NCBI GenBank assembly: GCA_022702705.1
Contig: CM040430.1
Coordinates: 76,325,239 to 76,389,238, forward strand
Direction: 5' to 3'
DNA: 64,000 nucleotides
From: Papilionanthe hookeriana x Papilionanthe teres
Taxonomy: Eukaryota; Streptophyta; Magnoliopsida; Asparagales; Orchidaceae
Below the pieces are notes generated by a model. The model worked only from the letters and a program-made list of their open reading frames with translations, had not been told where the DNA came from and made no database searches. Position numbers and translations under genes: made by a program. Positions within the stretch are counted from its first letter, which is position 1; each line of letters starts with the position of its first letter. Shown here piece by piece: positions 55,232 to 64,000 of the stretch.

Positions 55232-58200
55232 CTAGAAATGACGAAACAAGTTGCGTGAATAATTTAGAAATAAAAGAACTTGATAAATGGAGTAGAAAAT
55301 GACCATCACGGCTTCGAATTTCATGTTGCAACTACAACTTCATAATTCCTGATTAAATGTTTCGTGCATACATACTTTAAAATTGGCATATCATGGTTCT
55401 TATAAGTGCTCAAACATGCAGTTTTTTGGATAGGAACTCAGAACATAAATAGATATGATCTGAATGGTAACTGGATAAAACTGGATGAAGGCGCAGAACA
55501 TGACTACAATTGAAGTTAGAAATTCAATAAATGTGCTTATGAAAAACTTCAAAATAACAAAAAACAAAAAAATATCAACATAGAGAAGTATGGGCATATG
55601 GGTGATTGTGTCAGTGCTTGTAAACCTAAGCATATATACCCTTGTAAAATCTCATTTGAACTGTGTGCAATGTTTCAAACTGCTGATACCAATATACTGT
55701 AACTGGATACAATTGAATTGCATTGTTTTGCGTTTCAAATTAAAAGAATGTAGCAAATCTTTCAGAAAAAAAATTGAAAAGTATAAGTATGTCAAAGTAT
55801 CAAAGAAATAAGATATGTTAAAGTTTTCATAAATAAATGATGACAAATTGAGTAATATTAGATGTAATTGTTGAATGACCAAAGAGTTTTCTTGAAATAA
55901 GAGTTCTCAATTACAATAAAATTATACCAAAGGCTAGCATTAAGTTCATATTTTTTTGTATTAGTTATGACACTGCTTACAAAGATACGCAGTGAGATAT
56001 TTAAGACTTTTAATTAATTATTTTTTTTTTTTGGAAGAAAACGTAGTTTTAATTATTGAAAAAACATAAAATTGGTTGAAAATGATGGAATATATGATGT
56101 TTAATTCTAACGATTGTGACATTTTATAAGTCAATATTATTTAATATAAAATTATACTAAAGTGTGAAATTTATAAGTTGCTTGGATATAAAATATCAAA
56201 AAATAAATAATAAAGATGAGAATATATTTTTAAGTTAAGGCTGGCTAGTTTTAATGATGATGTGCCTCAAGAGGACTATAATCAAAAGAAATCATAGAGA
56301 CATGAAAATTTTATGAAGTTCCAATTAAATCAACTATCTTATATGAATTTCAGTGCTGGACCGTAAAAAATTCATAATAGCTAAGTTGGGCGTGGCGAAA
56401 ATTAATATAATAATATGGATCTATCACAATAGCAGTAGAAACAAAATTAAATGATTTAGAAATGTACAATAAAACATAAGAAATGTATTCACTGATAGGT
56501 TAAAAAAATTAGTTAACTTAGGGTCGGATGATTTAAAAGGAAAAAATAAAGATACATGAAGAGATATGAAAATAATTTCTTTTTAAATGATTTGTGAAGA
56601 ATACATTTCACCTCATGCAATACTAAGCAAAAGCAAATGAAAAATGAGTATTCAGAAAGCAAAAACCAAAATAGTTGTGGCAAGTCTACTGATGATGAAG
56701 ACGCAATGCTTAAAACTGCAGGCTCTGAAAAATTTGCTGCCTTGAGACCTCTCGAAAATAACTGGCAACAAAAGAGTTTACTTGAGGTTCCGGGTCAAAT
56801 TTTCTGAAGGCAAATAAAATTATAGATAAGAAAACACAGAGATTTCACCCTCATTTTGTGAGGACTTTTTGATTTGGGGTTTGAGTTTTATCATAGGTGC
56901 AAACCCCTATAGTTACTCGCCTATCCCGATAATGAGAGAACTTTCGATTAAGGCTAACTGTTAGAGCACTGATTACTCAACATATAGTAGCAGCAAATTA
57001 GGGTTTCCTGTTGAGAAATTAGATTTAATTTTAGAGTATAAAAATTTATCACTACAAGCTTTAAATGCAAATTGTTGTAGGAATGATGACGCACTCGATC
57101 AAGATCTCATGGTTTCGTTGTCCCGAATTGTCATGGACCCTTGTCTACTTATTCAGAGAAATTAATCGACCCAACTTGACCGAAGGATCCTTGTCAGCAA
57201 CTAAGAGTTGTTTAGTCCAAGAGGACCTTATAAACCTTGGTCGAATGTTTGTCTAACTAGACTAATTTGAGTCAACTTTAGCTAACAAAGAGAATTGTGT
57301 CCTATCAAATTACCCTATGATTCATGATCAAAAAGAAGAGTCATTGGGGAACACATGGGTTAAATTCGTGACTGTAATTTGATGATGTCATTTGGTGGTA
57401 ACCACCCGATTAAAGGGCTCAGTTCTTAATCACTTTTTTTTGGAGCTGGCTGACCAAGCCACGTGGAAAGAGGACACAGACCATGTCCTCACTAGTGTAG
57501 ATTGATTTGTGTGAATTTAGTAGTATATAAAATGTGACACTACTCTATGTGAGTTTAGATCAATCATAAATTTATTGTTTTCGATAAATTGGTTGTACTA
57601 TTAATATTTTGTGATTTTTAATATTTAATATTTTATAATTTTTTTGAATTTTAGAATTTTATTAATTTTTATGAGCAACCTTATCAACTTTGTACCTTGC
57701 TTGTAAAGGGCCAGGTTTGTGATTGACACATATTTGAATCAGAACATTGTCGACTTTGCCCTCTTTACAGTGGATGGGGTTTATAAATTATATGAAATGA
57801 ATTTCAAATAGATTTTCAATCTAAACTTCAAAAGTGAACCCCTTCAGTTGAAATCTTCTATCAACTTGGGCATCATCAGGAAAAAAATTATATTTTTTAA
57901 TAAAATGTTTCATGATTTTTATGGGTGAAACACCCCATTTATTATATGTGAATAGTATTCATTCATTAGTTAGTCTTGTCGAATTTAATTTTTCCAAGGA
58001 GAATGATCAAACTGACTAAATGACATAAATCGTCAACTCCAATTACTATTAGGAGGAGAATCAAACTGCGCTACTGTGACTTACGACTTTGCCTATAGGC
58101 AAGACGACCCGATCAAGAGCTTGCATAATTTCATATTCATATCCAACTTTGAAAAGATGAATTTCGTAAAATTTGTGTAATTGCATGTCTTTTCGAGCAT

Positions 58201-58861
58201 AAACAAAATGAGTGCTTTGATAATTTAGCATGCTTTTAAAATAAAATATTTTAATATTCAATTCATTTTAAGCCTGCACAACATTCTCGAACCGTATGAA
58301 TTACTTAGCTTTAAAAAGTGATGAAAGTTTATGCTTGCTTTTGATAAAGAGACCTAACCATAAGGCATTAGTTTAATGTCTTTGTGCTAGATGGGCATGG
58401 TGTTGATTATTGGCCTGATTTGTCTTTCTCAACTTGATGAAGGAATTGACATAACTTGTCTAGATCGACTTTTTAGGCAAATGAGTGCAGCTTTAGCCCC
58501 CTGCTTTTGGCATTGGTAGACTATTGAAGAAATGCATGTTAAATACCTAAGCCCTAGGGCTAGTACTAAGCTTGCCATCGTCAGCCCAGCACTGAGTTAA
58601 TGTGAAATTCCTTAACTGAGATTCAGTCTTTGTATGAAAACTGATGCAGCTTCTTTTGTCCTATGCTTAATGCTTTATCGGTCTATGCTTTGTCCTTTGA
58701 TATCACATTTTGGTGATGCTATTCAATTTAAGTTGATGTTTTCATATATAAAAATCATCTCCTTGGCTCTTATCTTAATATGTTGACCACTTGAGAAAAT
58801 TTGATGAATATGGATCACTTAAACTTTAACTTGGATTGGCTTGAGTTGAGTTTTATCATCG
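55232..58861. other. Unassigned AT-rich region upstream of the lpxA exons
   Basis: I searched by eye, on the minus strand, for the Gly-rich coil repeats expected of the missing lpxA exons and found none. No transposon protein is visible. Long AT-rich runs (57590-57670) and short chance frames are present. Confidence 0.4.
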
Positions 58862-59213
58862 TTGGACTAATAAATGGGGCTCTTCACTATGGCTTTAACT
58901 TGAGTGAAAAAGGAAGCCAACAACTCAGCCACACCTTGTCCTGTTGAGCCTAGCCTCCTTTTGAGTCAAAAACAAGCAACTGACTAATAAACAAGAGTCC
59001 TGCACTACGACATTATCTTGTTGAGTGAAGAGAGAAGAAGGGACTCGGCCACATATTGGCTTGTTGAGTCAAATCTTCATTCGAGTCCTAGACTTAAGTA
59101 GTACAAACGAGGGTTCATCACTACAGCCTTAGTTTATTGAGTGAAGAGAGAAGCCAATGACTCGATTATTGAGTTTGGGCTCCATTCAAGTCATAAACTT
59201 AAGCAAAAGATAA
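58862..59213. repeat. Degenerate tandem repeats, about 118 bp, three units
   Basis: Units share the order TTCACTAC.GC.TTA, TTGAGTGAAGAGAGAAG, ACTCGGCCACA, TTGTTGAGTC, then CATTCGAGTC and ACTTAAG. Related sequence resumes near 63420-63560 beyond the inserted Ty3 element. Confidence 0.65.
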
Positions 59214-59218
59214 CTTAT
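59214..59218. repeat. Target-site duplication of small Ty3 element, left copy
   Basis: CTTAT, repeated exactly at 62810-62814. Confidence 0.9.
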
Positions 59219-59874
59219 TGATACCGGAGTTAATCAAAACAAAAATTGAATAAACAAATATTATTACTGGCAGGGACGGCGAGGGATGGACAGCAAGAAC
59301 AACTAACCAAAACAATAAAATTGGGTTGTTTGGCATTGCTAATGACAAAGTGGAAAAGTGACCATCATGAAAACAGAGGCAGACATGAGCAAGGGCAGCA
59401 GAAATGGTTGGATAGGCAAAGAGGAGGGTTTGGTGGTTGCAAAAGATAGTAGAGCTGCTATCCTTGGGAGAGCTGTAGCAAGTTTGACAAATGTGATAGT
59501 GGAAGGGAGGTTATGGAGGATGGGAATGTCGAGGATTAATGCTCACACAGAAATGATATGCAGCCGGAGCACCACCTGATTCTTAGGTGCAAGTCATCAC
59601 CTCGAAACGAGATACAATCAGAGCACCACTCATCCTCGGATACAGCACAAGAAGGAAAAACAAATATGTCAACAGCTGTCTAGACATAAACACGAACAAA
59701 AAAACTGCCTCTAATAGGAAAACATCATTTTTATAGCTCAGAGTAGTGGGAGTGGACCCCACTCCAAATAGGACGGAATCCATGTAAAGGAAGAGTCGAT
59801 CGGCCCTTCTGGACCAGTCCCAGCCACGATCTCTCGCTATATTATGCAGTACTATAGCATGGATCGAAGAAGCA
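59219..59874 (-). repeat. 3' LTR of small Ty3 element (about 656 bp)
   Basis: It starts TGATACC and matches 61830-62790 in segments (GATAG.AGAGCTGCTATCCTTGG, GGAGCACCACTCATCCT), but lacks about 300 bp corresponding to 61880-62185. The inner end near 59874 is estimated. Confidence 0.8.
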
Positions 59875-61815
59875 TCCCTATACTGAAGGAAGGAACATGG
59901 CAGGAGTTTTTGCGGTAAACTCTCACGTCAGTCTTTTGGAGTTAGGAGGAGCTTCGACCATATCCGTAAAAGCTACTGATTCCTCATAGTAAAGTGTCAG
60001 ATCAATCATGTTGGAAGTGATGAGAATGTTACAATCTACCAGTGAGTCAATTATATTGGTGTCGACATTCCAAAGCACATCCTAAAAGAATAAGTATCTA
60101 TTCTCTTTTGGCACAACCAGAACTGAAATTATCCATGGATGGGTATCCTCACGAGTTAAGCCTTGAGCCATTAAATTTAAAATTGACTTATCCTACACCT
60201 TTTGCGCGTCTAAATATAAATGATGACCAAATATATAAAAAGGAATCAACTCTGGGATGAAACCTATGGAAGGCTAGATCACACTAAAATATAACCACTC
60301 AGGGATTCTCTTAAAAGATATGGATACCGCTGTAGGATGTTATTTGCCCCAAAGATCCCTCCAGTCCGACCATCTATCTATATTTATAGTACTGAACTGA
60401 ATTTAATACCCCATAACTCATTATGGCCTTCAAACATGTCGGACATCCTTCAGTGGGGACAACTCGTAAGGTAAGCTATGTACTTGAAAATTCTAAAATA
60501 CTCTTATCTGAGGTTGCTCTATGTCTAATATCGATTTCTCAAAATCGTAACCCTTTTGGACATCCATTGTCAGTTCTTCTATTGCTCTTTTCAACACCTG
60601 CAAAATGATACTTCAAAGCACAACAATCTCATAATCTGTATGGACGCCCACTACCCTAGACTCGCCACTTTCTAGAACAACTACTATTTTAACTCAGTTA
60701 GAATCTCTTTTCTTGGTTAAACTAGAATCGATGGTGTATTTTCAACATTAGTTGCCAGTTGGCACTCTTCATTTATATCCTCACATTCATTAGTGTCTAC
60801 TGTGTCACTATCTATTTCTTCAATACTCCTTACTCGGTGAAATAGATCATGCCCTTATTTGAGCAATTTCATGCACTGTGCCTAAACCATTGGCATTTGA
60901 AGCAATTTTTTTCTGGGACAGATTTAGGAATACTAGTTTGTTCCACATATTCTTTACTTTGAATCAATTTCTCCACGGACAGGGTTGGCTTAGATGTATC
61001 CCAGGTGTACTCTGACTGTAAGATCAAGGGGTTGAACTCTGCCTATAAGACGTGGTTTCCTAGTGATGTGGCCTCTCCATTTTTTAAGTTGACATTTGAA
61101 CACTCGATCTGTAGTGAGCTGGTAGGTAATACCACTGTATCTCCTGCTTCATCCTCGATCAAGTAGAGATCTTATCATTTCCCCCATGGTGGCGTAGGTG
61201 TTTCAAATTTTCTCACAAATAAATGCAATCTTCTTAAACTTGCGACCGGTTAGTTTTACCATTTTGTCCGATGGGATTTCTTGGTACTCAAAGAGAAGTT
61301 TCAAGGTCTGAGCCACTCGACGAACTCGTCCAAATCCAAGTACCATCAAAATATGTAAAATTCATCATTACTTCAAAAATCTTGGAATCTCAGATATTTC
61401 GGGTCAAATCGCCGAGATAGAGATTCTTCATACCTAAAATCCGCATGATGGAAGACATTCACTCCATTTCTTCGATCTAGCTAGTCACAGTTGTGACTAC
61501 GACAACCCGTCCAGATTGCTTCCTCTCGAAGGAGGCAAGCCTCTATTGCAATTGGAGAATTTTCAGCACCACAACATCCATAAAAGGTTCTTGGGCATCC
61601 TTTTGTAAATTTCTCATAAAACAACATCATGACATTTCCTCCCATTCAAATCATCAGCAATTATCTCTTCGATGGCAAGATTAGGGCTTGGGGTATAGGG
61701 TAAAAGGTGGAAGCAGTGTATAGGGGTGATGTAGGGTAGGAAAGAAATACTTTAGGTAGATATAAGGTTAGGAAGTGGGGAAGTTTAGTAAACTAAGGAT
61801 AAGACTAGAAAGTTA
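59875..61815 (-). pseudogene. gag region of small Ty3 element (broken)
   Basis: Minus-strand frames show YLDLDEFVEWLR and FEYQEIPSDKMVKLTGRKFK (about 61340-61225), the Ty3 gag core. Further on is a zinc knuckle CFKCQWFRHSA-stop-NC (60904-60863) with all C-x2-C-x4-H-x4-C residues in place but one in-frame TGA. Near 60200-60080, GLTREDTHPWIISVLVVPK may be the very start of reverse transcriptase, cut short. Many stops and shifts occur. Confidence 0.7.
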
Positions 61816-61827
61816 GCTCTGATACCA
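61816..61827 (-). other. Primer-binding site (initiator-Met tRNA type)
   Basis: The complement reads TGGTATCAGAGC, the standard 12-base match to the plant initiator-Met tRNA end, two bases from the LTR. Confidence 0.93.
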
Positions 61828-61829
61828 AA

Positions 61830-62809
61830 TGATACCTGAGTTAAACCCAAATGATAAATGGCAAATAAATATTATTACTGATACAGCTCATAGGCTATTA
61901 CAACTGACTCATTGAAAGAAAATAACAACAGACACAACACTCACTCAAATAGGATTGTATGCCAAGGTGAAAGTAGGTGGTTATACAAGGGTGGGAGGTG
62001 GCGGTTGGGATCTTGGTAGTGGCAGCAGAGGGGAGGGGGTTGACAAGCATGTTATTATGATGCAGAACAGGACAATAGGTTCTAGGCGGCTAGAGTATTG
62101 GATTGCAGGGGGAAAAGGGTGGTTGGTTCCTGCAGGGTGGAAGTGGGTAGTAGAGAACAGTTGTGGATACAATAGGGGTGCTCGCAGGGATGGAGAAAGG
62201 ATGGACAATGGGAATGAACCACCAAAAGAGCAAAAGTTGGATGTTTGACAAGGTGGAATGGTGGACTACAAGACAACACTAGCGAAGATGAGAATAGGCG
62301 GCATGAATGGTTGTTGGAAAGGTAGGGAGGAGGTTTGGTGGCTAAAGAAGATAGCAGAGCTGCTATCCTTGGGCCGACTGCGGCAAGTATGATGATGCAT
62401 GTAGCGAGAGGGAGGTTGAAGTGGATGGGAATGTCAAGGAAAAATACTCTTGGGAGATCAAGATACAAAAAGAGCACCACCCGACTCTTGGGAGTGAGTT
62501 ACCATATCAGAATGAGATACAGTCGGAGCACCACTCATCCTTGGATACTACCCTAGAAAAGAAAACAAAGACACTGACAGCTGTTCGGAAAGAAACACAA
62601 GTAAAGAACTGTTTTAAAACACGAAAAAAATATATTTATAGACTTTAGGGTAAATAGAAGTTGTCCCCATTCCAAATAGAAGGGAAATGCATGTAAAGGG
62701 TCGAGCGGCCCTCCAAGACCGGTCCAAGCCGCAATCTCTCTCTTCAGTTTGCGGTATTGTAGCAAGGACCACAGGCTAGTCCAGGTTCCTGCAAGAAGCT
62801 GCCACATCA
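61830..62809 (-). repeat. 5' LTR of small Ty3 element (980 bp)
   Basis: It begins TGATACCTGAG (plus-strand view) and ends CCACATCA before CTTAT. It includes a G-rich plus-strand segment (61989-62040) absent from the other copy. Confidence 0.88.
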
Positions 62810-62814
62810 CTTAT

Positions 62815-63763
62815 GCTTCTCCAAATTAACTGGCTGAAACTTATAGATTAAAATAGGTTTTCTCACCCAACATTTGAAAGATGAACTACTAATATTTTTT
62901 AGAATGATCTTGTTCATCTTATTAAAACTTGTTATGCTTACTTTAAGCTAACTAAATGAAATTTCAGCATTGACAATTTAAGCATCTACTCGAGCATCTC
63001 GACATGAATTTGATAGTCTTAAAAGAGGGGGCGCCCCCTTTTGATGAAAGGGATTTTTATGATCTGAATAAAATTCATAACGATCTTTTCTCATAAGGGA
63101 AAATATGATCATTGGTTGAATATGGTTGAGGTCTCGGCTTGATGCTTGATGTCAACCCAAGTAAATATAGGTAACCCCCTATCTTAATAGCAAAAGAAAT
63201 TTTGACATTAACTGAACATAGTCGAGGATTTCAACTTAGAACATATTGTTGATCCTTATGATGGAAGTTGAATTTCAATTTGACGATGACATTATGCTCT
63301 GCTTGATTATTTATTAAGGGACGTGCATCTCTTTAGTTTAGACCAGATTTGTTGATCTATTGAGAGAAACACAATACTCAATCGCTTAACTTTTCAAATT
63401 GGATAAGCTGGGGAAAGAAAATTATTTTCATTAGATGAACAAGTTGGGGGCTCTTTAACTACAACTATATTTGGGCTTGTTGAGCGATTGGAGATGTTAG
63501 CAACTCGACTATATTTGAACTTGTTGAGTTATCAACAGAAATTTGAGTTCTAGACTTGCATTTTAAACAAACCCGCATTTCTCCAACTTAATGTATTAGA
63601 GCACTTGAGCTCAAAGGTCTCTCGCTTGACATCTACAATTGCAGTAAGTCTGAGAAAGAACCTCTGACTTTTGAATTGCCTGGAGTGTGGCTTACTTGAT
63701 GAAAATATGTTTTCTACTCAATTGATTGATCATAGCCATGGCATTAATGTGGAAAGATGTATA
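62815..63763. other. Repeat-rich flank without a gene
   Basis: It continues the repeat tract interrupted by the small Ty3 element. One unit of the 56-57 bp family lies at 63124-63178 and TTGTTGAG-type repeats at 63420-63560. No coding sequence is seen. Confidence 0.45.
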
Positions 63764-63995
63764 GGGGATCTCTGCTTGAACCATGATATCAACCCAAATT
63801 ATAAATGAAGAATATATATGGGGATCTCGATTCAACACCTGATGTCAACCCAAGTGACAATATATAATCTATGTTTGGGGATCTCAGTCCAAACCTCGAT
63901 GTCAATCCAAAGTATAAATGAAGAATGTATATGGGGATCTCGGCTACGCACCTAATGTCAACCCAAAAAAAATAAGCAACCCCTTTCTCCTATTA
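63764..63995. repeat. Tandem array, four units of 56-57 bp
   Basis: GGGGATCTC starts units at 63764, 63820, 63877 and 63933. Each continues with about 15 bases, then GATGTCAACCCAA, then ATAAATGAAGAATATATAT. Confidence 0.9.
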
Positions 63996-64000
63996 GCAAG

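Larger units (their letters stand above)
59219..62809 (-). mobile_element. Small gag-only Ty3/gypsy element, 3.6 kb
   Basis: LTRs lie at 59219-59874 (3' copy, end approximate) and 61830-62809 (5' copy), with a perfect CTTAT duplication outside. On the minus strand TGGTATCAGAGC (61827-61816) lies two bases inside the 5' LTR: the initiator-Met tRNA primer site. The 1.95-kb interior encodes degraded gag with a zinc knuckle and possibly a protease/reverse-transcriptase stub, but no integrase. It is a deletion derivative that would need helper proteins. Confidence 0.88.

Noticed and set aside
56640..56820. Possible upstream lpxA exon on the minus strand
   Set aside because: The peptide has no coil-repeat pattern and contains a stop; no convincing splice sites.
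60080..60200. Reverse transcriptase start in the small Ty3 element
   Set aside because: Only a VVPK-like stretch is seen; the following conserved blocks are missing, so it is noted within the gag entry and not called separately.
1..64000. tRNA, rRNA, organelle insertions, bacterial-type operons
   Set aside because: None recognised on either strand by eye; the tRNA-like strings are primer-binding sites of retroelements.

Overview
This window is transposon-dense DNA from the nuclear genome of a flowering plant. The evidence is the set of families present: two Athila-type Ty3/gypsy retrotransposons, a giant Ogre/Tat-like Ty3 element, two L1-type LINEs with DUF4283 or zf-RVT/RNase H domains, and a small Ty3 element primed by initiator-Met tRNA. 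There are also three spliced exons of a plant lpxA (UDP-GlcNAc acyltransferase) gene. I cannot name the species. Nearly every reading frame is broken, so the retroelement genes are annotated as pseudogenes.

Layout. (1) 1-29636, minus strand: Athila-type element A. Its left end lies outside the window, and its gag is split in two. (2) 6299-26664, plus strand: a 20.4-kb element with 5.5-kb LTRs and a 9.4-kb interior with no recognisable retroviral protein, made largely of successive tandem arrays. It sits inside gag of element A. (3) 29637-34549 and 48161-48621, plus strand: a near full-length LINE (LINE 1) abutting the LTR of element A. (4) 34550-48155, plus strand: Athila-type element B, inserted in the RNase H domain of LINE 1 with a perfect 5-bp duplication (AGGTG). 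(5) 48688-50235, minus strand: a 5'-truncated LINE (LINE 2) meeting LINE 1 tail to tail at a 66-bp AT tract. (6) 50255-51800: remnants that look like an LTR, plus degenerate repeats. (7) 54102-55231, minus strand: the last three exons of lpxA, open and with good splice sites. (8) 59219-62809, minus strand: a 3.6-kb gag-only Ty3 element with a perfect duplication (CTTAT), sitting in a tract of local tandem repeats that runs to the window end.

How the parts fit. The nesting gives relative ages: the giant element is younger than element A, and element B is younger than LINE 1. None of the retroelements looks autonomous.

Most interesting signal. The U3 promoter region of element B, two places inside element B, the LTR and interior of element A, and an LTR-like remnant at 50.3 kb all carry short GC-rich dyad-symmetric words. 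These are arranged in pairs with a centre-to-centre spacing of 21-22 bp in 13 of 14 pairs. The word differs by family: core CGCCGACGGCG in B, GGCGCCTAGGCGCC in A, GGCGCATATGCGCC at 50.3 kb. The pairing and spacing are nevertheless kept, and in both Athila LTRs the cluster sits just upstream of a TATA box. I know of no description of this arrangement.
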